Positions 49,123-60,587 of a stretch of DNA of 64,000 nt are shown here, piece by piece. A program made the position numbers and the translations under genes. The stretch is taken from positions 45,722,508 to 45,786,507 of the forward strand of contig CM068378.1 of assembly GCA_034770075.1 (NCBI GenBank), read 5' to 3'. The notes under the pieces are model-generated. The model had not been told where the DNA came from. It worked only from the letters and a program-made list of their open reading frames with translations, and ran no database searches. How positions within the stretch are numbered: position 1 is the stretch's first letter; every line of letters starts with the position of its first letter. This stretch comes from Aralia elata (lineage: Eukaryota; Streptophyta; Magnoliopsida; Apiales; Araliaceae).

Positions 49123-50760
49123 TTACGGCCTTGCTGCAAGGATGATGGGCCTCGGGGCTGTCAACTTGACAGGTCCTTCCATGCCATTTGGACTTATCCC
49201 CATCAACCTGATGGGCGCTCCCCGTGCACTCCCATGATCATGTATCACGTTGATCAATTCCTCAATTTTCTGCACATAGTTCAACCTTGGCGGCCCCCCA
49301 GCCTCACTTGCCTCCGTCGCATTAACTCCCCCTCCATCATGTCTTGGCAGGGGGTTTGCTTTAACATTTGGGGAGTCTGGTTGTTCCACCACAATTTCCC
49401 CACTGTCTATCATGTTTTGGATTCGATGTTTCAACGTCCAGCAATCTTGTGTATCATGGCCAGGGGAACTGGAGTGGTATGCACATCGCTTACTCGGGTC
49501 AAACCTTCTACCCTTTGGGTCACTCGGTGGTGCCAGACCAACTATTTTCTTTTGGGCTACTAATACCGCTAATACCCGTTCAAGCGGCTCCCCGAGCGGG
49601 GTGAATACTCGATTCTGCGAGGCCTCATATCTTCTTCGCCCCTCTGCCCTTTGATCTGTGAAGTTTGGCTGTCGGGATGGCCCTCCCCTCTGCACCTGCA
49701 CCGGAGGATGACCTTCTGCTTTTCTGGATGACCCCTGTAGGATGAGGGAGACATCCTCCTCCTTTTTCTTTTGGACCCTCCGGGAAGTGCTACCGTAGTT
49801 TCCATTCTGTATTTGCTCGGCAGCAGCAGTTTCTAAAGCAGTAAGATCCCGGATTTTACCCGATTTCAACCCCATGTCAACCATCTCTCCATGTTTAATC
49901 ATTTCAGCAAAGGGTCTTCCAATCCCCGAGATGACCCGCTCATAATACGGTGCCTCCTGAATGTCTACAAAGGTCATTACCATCTCTGATTCGCTCATCG
50001 GGGGGGTTACCTGTGCGGCCATGCCCCTCCATCGTTGCGCATATTCCCTGAAGGATTCCCTAGGCTGTTTTTTAACCTTTGTCATTTGGTACCTGTCAAG
50101 AGCCATCTGGGCCTGAAAGCTGTATTGGGTTAAAAAGGTATGGGCCAATTCCTCCCAGTTGTGGATTCGGGCGTTGTCGAGGCGGGCATACCAGATTCTT
50201 GCCTCCCCTGTTAAGCTTTTCTGGAATAGTTGCATTCTTAACCCCTCGTCTTCGGCATAAGACCCGAGTTCTCCAATGTATATTTTCAAGTGTGTATAGG
50301 GGTCTCCCTTTCCATTGTATTTTTCAAACTCGGGAACTTTGAATTTTTCTGGATATCTGGCTCCGGGGAAAACACATAGATCCGAATAATTAACCCTGCC
50401 CAGGGAGCCTATGCCCTTTAGAGATTGGATGGTCTCCTCCATGTGTTTCATTTTTCTTCGAAGGTCGTCATTGTCCCCTTCTTCTGGGATAGTAATCACT
50501 GTCCTGCTAGGTATGGGAACGGCCTTTGGGATGACTGGCTCGTCCTTGAGTCGGGGTTGGTCCTCTTTAAGCAAGTTTGTACCATTTTTAGGAGGATTCT
50601 GATCATCCCCTGGTGGTGGAATATTATGCGATCCCTGGTTTACCGGATCCTGTCTGATTAAGAACTGTTCCTTTAGCATTGTGGCCATTTCCATCATCTG
50701 TCTTTTAAAATCATCAAACTCCTCCCGAGATATGGAACTATGATTGGGAAGATCAGCCAT
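49123..50760 (-). CDS. Gag of the Tat-like element
   Basis: 545 residues from ATG 50760. The N-terminal part is hydrophilic with Pro-rich segments and a predicted coiled-coil stretch (DDLRRKMKHMEETIQSLKG). The capsid-like core has FKVPEFEKYNGKGDPYTHLK and GEARIWYARL. Near the C-terminus is a divergent zinc motif (CAYHSSSPGHDTQDCWTLK) typical for this lineage. It ends in a TAA at 49123, after which the same frame continues as protease. The frame is otherwise intact. Confidence 0.9.
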   Translation of the reverse strand: MADLPNHSSISREEFDDFKRQMMEMATMLKEQFLIRQDPVNQGSHNIPPPGDDQNPPKNGTNLLKEDQPRLKDEPVIPKAVPIPSRTVITIPEEGDNDDLRRKMKHMEETIQSLKGIGSLGRVNYSDLCVFPGARYPEKFKVPEFEKYNGKGDPYTHLKIYIGELGSYAEDEGLRMQLFQKSLTGEARIWYARLDNARIHNWEELAHTFLTQYSFQAQMALDRYQMTKVKKQPRESFREYAQRWRGMAAQVTPPMSESEMVMTFVDIQEAPYYERVISGIGRPFAEMIKHGEMVDMGLKSGKIRDLTALETAAAEQIQNGNYGSTSRRVQKKKEEDVSLILQGSSRKAEGHPPVQVQRGGPSRQPNFTDQRAEGRRRYEASQNRVFTPLGEPLERVLAVLVAQKKIVGLAPPSDPKGRRFDPSKRCAYHSSSPGHDTQDCWTLKHRIQNMIDSGEIVVEQPDSPNVKANPLPRHDGGGVNATEASEAGGPPRLNYVQKIEELINVIHDHGSARGAPIRLMGISPNGMEGPVKLTAPRPIILAARP

Positions 50761-51540
50761 TTCAGAGGTAGAGACCTGGGCTTTCTTAGACTGCGAACGG
50801 GTTTGAGGAGCAATCCTACAGAGACAACGGTTCGAAGTTTAGTCCCGGGGAAATGAAAACATGGATGCATGCTAAAACTGTAAAAAAAATTTTGGTGTTG
50901 TTTTTTTTTTTTTTAATTTTTCCCTGCAAAAGAGAAAGTTAGTAGTCCTTTAGTGCAATAACAAATGCTAAACATGACTTTATTATGCTTCCCCAGCTGT
51001 TTCCTGCAAAACATGGGGGTCAGTATTCTTTTTTGACAATAGGGGAAGCATATATGAGTACGTTGCAATGGGATTATGACATTTATATTCTTGAACGTAA
51101 AAAAGGCATGAAGAGACTTTTCCTGCATTGGGTTTATCAGAGGCTGACCTACCCTAGGGTTACTCTCACGGGCTTTTCGGCATGAAGGTTCCCAAATCTT
51201 CGCAATCTACTCGTTTGAGCCCTTTCGATTGGAGCGGATTTGAGTGGTGCGTTTCCTGAGCCATCTCCGGGGAGCAGCCCCATTGAGTCCAGTAATAAGC
51301 AACCGACGGGTTCGCCTCAGGAGGAGGTACTCTCTCAACATACATTCACATTCATCGTCCTCACCGTATGCAAATGATTACTTTGAAGTAAAGTAAACCC
51401 ATTCAATCATTCATTCATTGGACAACAACACACATTCACACAACAATAAAAAGAAGTCAAAATGTCACACGCACATACACATTTATAAATTTTAAAGGAT
51501 AGGATAGCATCAAGACCTGACGCGGCTTAAGCCCTCTAAT
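50761..51540 (-). other. 5' leader of the Tat-like element
   Basis: 780 bases between the primer site and gag, with a T/A homopolymer near 50880-50914. I see no convincing ORF; a packaging or dimer signal would be expected here but cannot be identified by eye. Confidence 0.5.
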
Positions 51541-51559
51541 GTCCCCAGCAGAGTCGCCA
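51541..51559 (-). other. Primer-binding site of the Tat-like element (Arg-tRNA type)
   Basis: Minus strand TGGCGACTCTGCTGGGGAC starts two bases inside the 5' LTR. It resembles the primer site described for Ogre elements, complementary to the 3' end of a tRNA-Arg. Confidence 0.85.
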
Positions 51560-51561
51560 GC

Positions 51562-53635
51562 TGTCGACGCCGGGTTTTCTCGCTTTCTAGTCTTCCGACT
51601 GTTTGTCCTTTTCCGATTTTTAGCCTTTTGGTTTAGATGATTTTGGAAAAGGTCGGCATTGAGGTCGACGGGGTTTTGAAAGATCGCTTTTTATGATGAG
51701 CCAATTAACCAGAGTCGCCAGTTGGTATATTTGAAATGGATGTACCAACTCATCCGAGTTATCGTTTTTTTATAAATCGCCGGCTCATGTGTGACTCCGA
51801 ATTAATTGGTCTGCGAATCGAGATTCATAGAGTTCGGGGGCTTGTTTAAGTGAGGGGAAGGTGTTAGGCACCCCTCGACTTCCGTGAAACACGGTTACCG
51901 CAATCTTCATACTTTCCTATCCTTTAATTCATGAATATGTGTGTGTGCGTGTGTGTGTGTGTGTGCCTATGCGAATGTCGTGGTGGGTTTGTATGAAAGA
52001 ATCATTTGGATTTTTAGGGAAAACCGTGTTTTAATTTGAGAACGCTTCGGAATGTCTTTCGATTTATACGAGAAAGCTTGATTCTTTATAAGAAAGGTTT
52101 GATTTTAATTTGTCAAAACAATGAGACTTTCATTAGGTGTCGCTTTGGCAAAACAAGAGTTTTAAACCTTCGTCAAAATAGGAATCGAGATCTATACGTT
52201 GCCCTCGTAACTCAAATGATGGGCAATTTCTAGGATCTCTTTAACCCTATGCACAACGGTTTAATAAAACGTTACATATTTATAAAATCATTTTATGTGA
52301 CGTTTTGAAAACGATTTTCTTTAGCTTTCTCCTTTACATAGAAATCGACATTCATTAGCACTTCTCATTTTAAGCCTCGTGATGCTAATAACCTAGTTTG
52401 ATTGATTTTATGAAAATCTTATCATTTAGCTTTGAAATCAATTTCGTCTCATAAATCAAATCGAGCATAAACACGCGTCGGGGTTATTCATGGGCATGTA
52501 AGCCATCAAAATAACCTCGAACGCCCACAATCACATACTTTCACTATTAAGGGGCCTTAAACACGATTCTCGCCTTGGCGTCGTTTTAAGGCCCGACGAT
52601 TACATATTTACAATGAAAAGTACATCGGATTTATTACATACGTCAAAAGATGTCCATCATCGGATTTGGACCACGGGGTCGCGCTCCTAGGCTCACATCC
52701 AAAATCGCTACACACCCACAAGATCCTAAAAATAACAATCTAAATAAACTATGCATAATACATCATTACAACTAGCTAAAATTCACCAAATGGACATCAT
52801 CGGGCCATTAGGAGGAATTTCGTTCCACTTGGGAACCCTCCCTAATAGCCCTCAATCCATAGATCCACGACAATATACAAGAAAAACTACATTTAATTTA
52901 ACCAAACAATATGATATAAATTGCTAGAACAAAGGGAATTTTCACCTTGCAAATGATCTCAAATGGATGTGAACTTGTGTATTTGACTAAGATAAGGAGT
53001 ATATTTGGTACAATCAAAATCAAAGAATATAAATCCTCTCTTTTTTTCCTCTCTTTTCTTCCTATTTGATTGCAAAATTTGCTCCTTTTTCTCTCTATTT
53101 CCGTGTTCTTGCTGCTGCAGAATTCTTCTTCCTTCAAATTCTTCCAACCTCCTGTATGCTGCCCGAAGCTGGGCTTAAATAGGCTGGCCAAAGCCAGCCG
53201 CAGATCTATCTGCGGCTGGCCGCAGATGGATCTGCGGCTGGCCAGCTGGCACGCCTCCCATCGCACTCAGCTGGTAGTGCTGATTTCCTGGTTTTCGTGC
53301 TGGCGCACCCACTTGGCCGCAGATCTATCCGCGGCTGGCGGGCTTGACTTTCTCGATTTTCGTGCCACGCCTCGATTTTCGTGCCGCAACGTCGGTTTTC
53401 GCTGACAGGCTCGTATTCTGCAGTCCGGGAATTTCCGGGAGACGTGCCACCTCATTCGGAAATGCCTGCCTCGGACGGCTTTATTGTCACGTAAACTTGG
53501 GTTGCCCAAAACATCGCGGTGGTGCGGGGCGCTTGCCCTTGTGCCCGCTCCTTTGCTCCCGCAAGCCGGTTCAATTGACGATTTCGTCCTCCTGTCATGG
53601 TTAGTAAAAGGAAACGCAAAATTTGGGTGTCTACA
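51562..53635 (-). repeat. 5' LTR of the Tat-like element
   Basis: 2074 bp, same termini as the left LTR. It contains the GT run (51938-51965), the TATA box and the palindromes. This copy would start the genomic transcript. Confidence 0.95.
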
Positions 53636-54947
53636 ATTCTCAAATGCACAACTCTAAATAATGCAAATTAGAAACTCCTTTCCAATTTCATTCTACCTTG
53701 GCCAAGAACTACTGAGATGTCATTTATCGAATCACATAAGACATTCACATCTTTACTAGATGTGGTAGATTCTTTGTTAATCATTTACCTATCTCCATGT
53801 ACAACTTATTATACCCAATCATACCCTTTGATATACCCTAAAGGTCTTAAGGGACATGTCAAAGTATAACTTATCATACGCAAGATACTATGATGATCTC
53901 AAGTCCAAGGATCACTTGTACTACTATCACTATAGGAATTCCTATTGATAGGCGAGTAAAACTCCATTAGGTATTCCTTAGCGAGCCACGTTCAATGAAC
54001 TTATTCTCTAATAAGCACCTACATACTTCCTTTAGTGTCTCCACACAAATGATTATGAGATCAATCATCCTCTTCCTAAGAGCAAGCAACGTATGTACTA
54101 ATCTATCCGGATTCACTAATCCCTTTTTTAGTAATCCAACGATTAGGAACGATTTTAGTTTTAAGCTATTTAATTTAGATCTCATTAGCATAATCATCAT
54201 CATGATTCTAAAAGCATTGCTTAAAACTATGGGTTTATCACATATAAAATAATAGCACCATGTAGATAAAGTAAAATGCCTTTAATACTTTTATTAATAA
54301 ATGAATAAGATTACAAAGTATATGCTACATCATATCAAATATGATTGGCTTGTGTGCATACTACTTTCATAGAAAGTACTACCAACTCCTTCACCCTGCC
54401 CTACCCACTGTAATCATTCAACAGAGTAGAGGAATGGAACACTAACTTCTAGGCACGTTGCGGGAAAGACACGGAAGAAATCATATTTGGCCAATTTAAA
54501 ATATGATCTGCTATAGTTAAGGGTAAAAACCCCAACTAGGCTTACCGACATACTCCATTGGACCCCTTTATATGTCTGACCGCATATATTAAGGTTGGCC
54601 CTATTTAATAACTGATGTACAAACCACAAGTCCATACCTTCTTCGGATGGGGCTTGTTTAATGAATTACTGGATTAGTCCAATATTAATAACACCTTAGT
54701 GGAACCATTTATTATTAATAATATTCTAACCATCTACAAGTCCAATACCAACTTAATTGCCTAGGCTTGTTTAAACAATTGCTAGACTAATCCACTAATA
54801 TTTTAATGGACTATCAAATAAATTAACATATAACCACGCATAGTCACCCAAACCATTTAAGGGTTTAAAATAATACGCAAAAGAATAAAATTAAATTCTT
54901 GACTTTATTAATAATATCGCTTAAGAATTCGTGGTCATTACAGGTTC

Positions 54948-56773
54948 GTAGGGTGAGGGTTAGCAAACTCTACGATCCTTCGAGGCTTGAAGGCAGTTTT
55001 GATTTTGCCCTGCGATTTCTTAAATCCTAGGCTAGTGTGTGATCAATTGTTCTTAAGGATCACAATCTGATCAGCAGAGATTGTAGAGGTTTGAATAATC
55101 GGCTCTGCAACTTGTTTAGATTTCACAAACACAATGCTTCTATGGGAACCAGAAGTACTGTTGTTAGTCTCTAACAATATATCCACACTACGATCTGAGG
55201 ATAAGTGCCCAAATCCTAATCCTGATCGATCTGAGTTAATTCTCTAGCTAGTGATTAAGGAGTCCATAGAAGAAGAAGATCTATTCCATGTAAAGATTGT
55301 TTTTTCTAATTCCACAACTCTGGAAGTAAAATTTGACTTTCTGTGTGCAGATTGCTTAACGATTTTTCTCAATTTCTCATTCAAAGCTTCAAACTTGGAA
55401 AGAGAGTAAGTAGTTCCTTGAGCTGTTTCCAGCTCAAGTTGTACTTCTTCTTTTTCCTTTTGAAGAAGTGAATGATCCCTTGATAGAACCCTAAACCACT
55501 TCATGTATTTATGTAATTCAGATGTAATATCAAATAAAGGGGTTCTTAAGTTAAAAACATCAATATTTGGGGAGTTGAAGTCAAATACCTCATTGATATT
55601 AATCTCTTGATGAGCAATGGTTTTATCTACAAGAGCTTCCATCGCAATGAGACACAAGTTGGCTATCTGAGGTCCTTCATCACCACTTGACTCAGAATCA
55701 GAGTCATTTTCACTATCACTCCAGGAGCCCTCAGCTACAAAGCCTTTGTCTTTCTTGTGAAACTTCTTAAAGCCTTTTTGATCTTTCGTGAAGAACTCCT
55801 TCTTTTTATCCTTCTTAAGCTCCTCTCTCAATGGCTTGGTGCACTCAACTATATAATGACCTGACTTTTTGCAATTGTATCACAAATCTTTGGAGAAGTC
55901 TCTCTTGTTGTTGTAGTTATTATTTTTGTATCTTCAGTTGTTGTTTCTGTCCTTTCTCATGAACTTCTTCAGTTTCCTTGCTAGTAGGGTTATGTCTTCA
56001 TCATCATCATTAGATTCATCATTTGCAGGAGCCTTTGAGGATGCTTCTATAGCTTTGAGAACTACACCTTTATCTTTTCTTCTTATCTCTCAGGTTGTTT
56101 CTATTCTATGATTTATCTCAAGCTCATAGGTTTAGAGATTACCGTAGAGTTTCTGCACTGTCATTTCATGCAGATTCTTTGATTCTCTGATTGCAATGGT
56201 CTTTGCATCCCACTTGCTTGGAAAAGCTCTCATAAATTTAATGTTGAGGTCCTTGTTGGGATAGACTTTCCCAAATGCTCTAAGTGAGTTAAGTAAGATA
56301 TTGAACCTCTCATATGTTGCAGTTATATCTTCATTAAGAACATGAGAGAACATCTCATACTGTTGGGTGAGCAGAGATTACTTGTTCTCCCTAACTTCTT
56401 CAGTTCCTTCATGCATCACTAGCAGAGCTTCCCAAACTTCTTGTGTTGTCTTGCAGTTGATAACATTTTCGAACAACTCATCTTCAAGAGCCATGAAAAA
56501 AATGTTCTTAGCTCTCTTGTCTAGAGCCACCAGCTTCTTCTCGTTGTATGTCCACTATATTCTTTACTTAACTGCCACTTTGTTATGATCATCAGTTGTT
56601 GGTGCGAGTTTTGTAGGAACGTAGGGGCCATTAATCACTGCATCAAATAGCTCATCATCGATTACATCCATATACGCCTGTATACGAACTTTCTAATTAG
56701 TAAAACTATCTTTATTGCACAAGGGTGGCTTATTTCCACCACCAAGTTCAGAAATGGGTTTGTTTAATGTCAT
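54948..56773 (-). pseudogene. Gag of the split copia element
   Basis: ATG at 56773, 40 bases after the primer site. The N-terminal half is of the UBN2/DUF4219 copia type (EVWEALLVMHEGTEEV, LNSLRAFGKVYP, MTVQKLYGNL), then a Lys-rich part and a zinc knuckle at about 55860 whose first Cys codon has become TGA (YNCKKSGHYIVEC follows). After it comes a Lys/Ser/Asp-rich stretch (SWSDSENDSDSESSGDEG), then a coiled-coil-like stretch (55244-55560) as in Sirevirus gag. Several stops. The left end is the insertion point of solo LTR A; the frame resumes at 4979. Confidence 0.85.
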
Positions 56774-56812
56774 GGATCTACTTAAGTTGTAAAGCTAGTT
56801 CAATAGAACACT

Positions 56813-56824
56813 GCTCTGATACCA
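56813..56824 (-). other. Primer-binding site of the copia element
   Basis: Minus strand TGGTATCAGAGC, a perfect match to the initiator Met-tRNA primer type, directly inside the 5' LTR. Confidence 0.9.
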
Positions 56825-58128
56825 CTTATTATTCCCAGATTGGTACGAAAAAGATCTAGAATGGGGTTGAATAGATTCTTAGAATTTTTTTTTATCTTAA
56901 AGATATATTACCAAATCAGTTAAGCAATATAATTGATTGAATTAGCACAGCGGAATGTTTTAAGAAAAGCCCTTCAAAGATTATAATGAAATTCACAGTT
57001 CAAAATTTAATGAGATAATGTAGAAATAAGACACAGATATAAAACGTAGAGCTATAGAAACTGAACTGCAGAAATTAATGAACACAAGAGATTTTTAAAA
57101 GGTTTAGAGCAAAAAAGTCTCCTAATTATCTCTTATACTTCAAGAGTAGGGAAATTTCACTAAGGTGGGTAATTACTAAGATTACAGTTCACAAAGAACT
57201 TTTACATAATGATTCAAAAAGAATCCTTCAAGTCACACAAACTTAGTTTACAAAAGATCACTTAGATCAGACTAATCACTAAGAGAAGTAGTTTGTTTAA
57301 TGTGTTGCTAAGTTGCTTTAAGGATCTTCTTCGAATGACTTAACAGCAAGGTATATTTCTTGGAATCATAGAGTGGAGTAAGTATGAACTCAGAGTTTCA
57401 GCGTTTCGACTTAATTGATTTCTTGTATGTTTGATACTTGAATTGGCTGAGTTAATATAAAGTTCTCTAGGGATCTTCCTGTTATAAAGTTACCATTGCT
57501 TCATTCTTGCTTGGACACTTATCTTTCAACAATTGATTAACTTTTAATTACTGCCTATTTGGACCACCTCATGTCGCTTTCTTCAGTACAATAAATAGTG
57601 CAGTAGCAGTCACGTGTCCTTTGACTCTGCTAAAGTAGTTGCTAGATAGAAGCTTTGTCGACTTGTCCTTATCACAAAATCATCTGGAGATAACTTCAGA
57701 GGATTGAGTGTTAAGGTTGATGAACTTGTCATAACTTGTCACTGACTTGTCAAATGACTGCACTCTACGATTTTGGCTTCCTCAAAGTGAAAATATAGAG
57801 TAGTTCTTTTGCTCTACGAATGATGGAGAGTCTGCGATCTTAACTCTACGATCTGGCTTGTACTCTACAATATTCAGACTACTCTACGATCTTAAAGTGA
57901 TTTATCTTCTAGCTCTACGATCATCTTCTGGTCTGAACAACTTAGCTATTACAGAATTTTAACTCTAGAATTTGAATCAACTTAACAAGTTTGATTCCTA
58001 AACTAAGTCCTTTTACATAAGAATCATTTGAAATAAAGACTTTACAAAAGCTACTTGAATACAACTATACATTTAATTCACATCATCAATAAATTAAATA
58101 TGTTCTTCATAGATTGTAGGAACTAACA
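56825..58128 (-). repeat. 5' LTR of the copia element
   Basis: About 1.30 kb, starting TGTTAGTTCCTAC on the minus strand at 58128. The inner end next to the primer site reads AATAATAAG rather than a clean CA, so the exact boundary is uncertain by a few bases. It contains about seven copies of CTCTACGATC or near variants at 57765-57925. The same LTR family occurs in plus orientation at 60107-60587. Confidence 0.75.
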
Positions 58129-58331
58129 ATATATTCTTATTGATCAATTATTTTGCTCATGTAGATGTATTTCTTTATGATTCACAGGTAAGTATAGGGG
58201 TGATAACAATCATAAGATAGACAAGAAGAGTTGAGTTATGTGGGTGACGTTGCATGTACGTCATAAAGTTATGTAGATTGATGGACTCCAAGTCGAGTTT
58301 TCCTGAGATTACCGGGGTCGGGGCCATCACA
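58129..58331 (+). repeat. Fragment: end of a gypsy-type LTR
   Basis: The 200 bases end with GGGGTCGGGGCCATCACA, the type of terminus seen in the chromoviral LTRs of this window. The left side is cut by the copia LTR, so the copia probably inserted into this older LTR. Confidence 0.45.
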
Positions 58332-59470
58332 ATTAATATTATTCATGAATTTCATTATTAATTAATATCCTAGCTAAATTAAATTCATTAAAACTTGAAA
58401 TTTTATATCAATCACATGATTAGTTGTATTAATAATTTATGTATATTTTTTGGAAACATAATACCTGTAAATTAGTTGAAAAATTATTGTGGATTCATTA
58501 CTAACTAATCCTCAAAGTTAAATTAAAATTTATGAAAATCTGAGTTTCATAGTTCTATTTGGATTAGAATTTCAACCTAGTTTTGTCAATATAAACATTA
58601 ATATAGACTTCAATTATAAACTTAAATAAAATTAAAATAATTATTTTCTCATAATCATAACTAAATAAATTTACATTTCATTCAAATGTTTAGCTTAATA
58701 ATTGATCAAAGGAACCTATAATATATAATTCAATAATTTAGTATTTAAATAAATATTTAATAGTATAGTAACTACAATTATCTTCTCAAAATTTTCAATT
58801 GAATGTTTATTCTATATTTAATTAAAAAATTTAATAATTAATATAATAAATCATTATACATGTCGTATGTACTTTGCACGGAGCTGATAAGCTTGTTATA
58901 AACTATTACATTAATTTTATACTTTTTTTTGGTTTAAACATTAATTTTATACTCATAGCAAAGCTAGTTAACTCACATGTGACTTGGCATATTATATATA
59001 AACCTACTCAAAAAGAAATAGTCGAATAAAGCACCTTTAGAAGATGAGCCATACCATTAAAGTGATTTCCATTCCTTTTCGTTAATATTTTTTTGAAATA
59101 GCAACGACCAAGTCCACTTTTTCATATTCTGGATAACAGTAAGCTTGAGATATGAAAAAATGAGTTGACTTATATTGGACCCATAACTATTTAGTTCCAA
59201 ACCTCATAACCCATATTAAAAACAGGTTATATAGTTTTAGTTCTTAATGGAACCATAACCATATTTATAACCCATAATTAAACTAAATCCACTTTTTGTG
59301 AGGTCTAGCTATTGTACTTCATCAAGATATGATTATTTTTATCTTTTCTATAATGAGCTTTACTGGTGATATGTTTTACTACTCTTTGATCATTGCATAT
59401 TGGATGAGCCTTAAATTTTGATATATTTATTGTTTTGATCATAGTTTATATTGTTGTCATCACTTAAATA
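58332..59470. other. AT-rich sequence without recognisable features
   Basis: About 1.1 kb. I see no ORF, LTR terminus or repeat that I can name. Probably decayed transposon or intergenic sequence. Confidence 0.5.
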
Positions 59471-60092
59471 TTCTGAAATCAATTGATAGACTAAGGGGTT
59501 AGTCTATGTTTCTAATCCGGTTTGGATTAGGAGTTTTAACAAGTAAGTTTAAGGAAGTATAGATGCTTAAGGATGCATAGCTACACGGAGAACAAAGGTA
59601 TTCGGGTAATATAAGTACTCAAAGGTTTTGTAAACTTTTCTTGTAAAAGGGTTCAATTGTAAATCAAGTTAATTAATAAAAGAATATCCAATACTACTTG
59701 GTGTTGGACGTGGATTAGGTCACTAGAATAGAGGTTAGGGGTCAAACCACGTAAAAATTCTTGTGTGTTCATTGATTGCTTAATTCTCTTTAGTTTTCTA
59801 TTGCATATCTCAAGTTAAATTGTTAAGCATTTTCATAATACTTTGACACATCTATATCATCATAAAATTATCCATTTCAACTCAAATTTTTATTTGACAC
59901 AATTTATTTAATTTACAAAACTGCATCATCAGACAATATTTTGCCAGTAATGATAAATCCATAATCCAGTAAGCTAAATTGATGTACAGGAAGTTTTTAA
60001 CAGAATGCTTAAATTAAAATTTTGATATCATTTGTTCCCATACTTATTCAACCCTCTTCTAAAGTGTGCCTATCTGAATTTTAGTTATCATC
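59471..60092 (+). repeat. Copia (Sirevirus-type) LTR end fragment
   Basis: Contains the GGTGTTGGACGTGGATTAGG and CAAACCACGTAAAAATTCTTGTG pattern seen in the 3' half of Sirevirus LTRs, and near its end ACTTATTCAACCCTCTTCTA. The left boundary is not defined. It directly precedes a polypurine tract, as if the internal region of an element had been deleted. Confidence 0.5.
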
Positions 60093-60587
60093 AAATAGGG
60101 GAAGATTGTTAGTACCTGCATTTATGTGCACCCTTATTTAGTTTGATGATGACTTAAAATTTAATGTATATTTGTATTAACAAGTAGATTTTGTAAAGTC
60201 CTTAAGAGATTCAATGTAAAAAGATTTAGTTAGGGATCAAAACTGTTAAGTTGATCCAAATCGTAGAGTATAGCAATGCAATCCATGTAATAATTGAGTT
60301 ATCCAAAGGCAGACTGACATTTCATTGAGAACAAGGCAAACACACTCTAAAATTACAGAGTAAACAGAAGTGACTCAAAGATCATAAAGTGATGTGCCGG
60401 ATAATAGAGCCAGAATCGCAGAGTTACAATAGTAAAGCAAAAGTAGTAGAGCAAAGTCACTCTACTATCTAAGGATCAATTCTACCACTAAAGGAGCCAA
60501 AACCGTAGAATGCAGATCTCTGACATGACAGTGGCAGGTCTATGACAAGGGTTATAAACCTTAAACACACACTCCTCAAGATTGATT
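60093..60587 (+). repeat. Polypurine tract and start of a copia 3' LTR, truncated
   Basis: AAATAGGGGAAGAT (60093-60106) followed by TGTTAGTACCTGC (60107) is the classic copia junction of polypurine tract and LTR. The LTR sequence follows the minus-strand copia LTR 58128-56825 for about 480 bases, then is cut by LTR C copy 2. I do not see it resume after 62404. Confidence 0.7.

Larger units (their letters stand above)
35686..53635 (-). mobile_element. Tat/Ogre-like Ty3/gypsy retrotransposon with antisense gene unit
   Basis: 17.95 kb, TSD ATTCT at 35681-35685 and 53636-53640, LTRs 35686-37764 and 51562-53635. Minus-strand order: primer site, leader, gag, protease with G-patch, predicted intron, RT, RNase H, second RNase H, integrase; then an opposite-strand gene unit (about 39060-43500), a minisatellite and the polypurine tract. 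An Arg-tRNA-like primer site, second RNase H, PR-RT intron, extra ORF and satellite-bearing 3' region are marks of the Tat lineage including Ogre. By eye the LTRs differ by three substitutions and three small indels, so the insertion is recent, yet pol already has two stops and a homopolymer frameshift. Confidence 0.95.
34611..54369 (-). repeat. Solo LTR C (copia-type), interrupted by the Tat-like element
   Basis: Starts TGTTAGGTTTG at 34611 and ends CTACTTTCA at 54369; TSD TAGAA at 34606-34610 and 54370-54374. Own sequence: 34611-35685 and 53641-54369, 1804 bp. Orientation is minus because a TATA box with downstream leader (TATAAATA, 35035-35042 on the minus strand) precedes the TGTTAGG end. 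Two further copies lie at 60588-62404 and 62743-64000. It contains AAT microsatellite sequence near 35187-35213. The copia assignment rests on general LTR look and is inference. Confidence 0.82.
4980..54942 (-). repeat. Solo LTR A (Ty3/gypsy-type), itself interrupted twice
   Basis: Starts TGTGACACCCCCAAA at 4980 and ends GTGGTCATTACA at 54942, so on the minus strand it reads TGTAATGACC to GGTGTCACA. TSD GGTTC flanks it at 4975-4979 and 54943-54947. Its own sequence is 4980-6072, 33220-34610 and 54375-54942, about 3.05 kb; the remainder is LTR B, LTR C and their nested contents. No internal region or second LTR is left, so this is a solo LTR made by LTR-LTR recombination. No coding potential is credible in the three pieces. 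Confidence 0.85.
538..58128 (-). mobile_element. Ty1/copia retrotransposon, split by nested insertions (oldest layer)
   Basis: Reading the minus strand from right to left gives an LTR (56825-58128), a Met-tRNA primer site (56813-56824), gag (54948-56773), then a gap of about 50 kb, then pol (1830-4979) and an extra downstream ORF (538-1378). The gap is solo LTR A with everything nested in it, bounded by the 5-bp duplication GGTTC at 4975-4979 and 54943-54947. Removing it brings gag-pol sequence back in frame across the junction. About 7.6 kb of the element remains. Gag type, gene order and the extra ORF after pol fit the Sirevirus group; the lineage is inference. The element is dead: many stops, and the reverse transcriptase core is missing. 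Confidence 0.82.

Noticed and set aside
37196..53604. Frames of 80-174 codons in the Tat-like LTRs (37196-37920 and 53070-53604)
   Set aside because: Duplicated by LTR identity, overlapping on both strands of a GC-rich promoter region; no domain.
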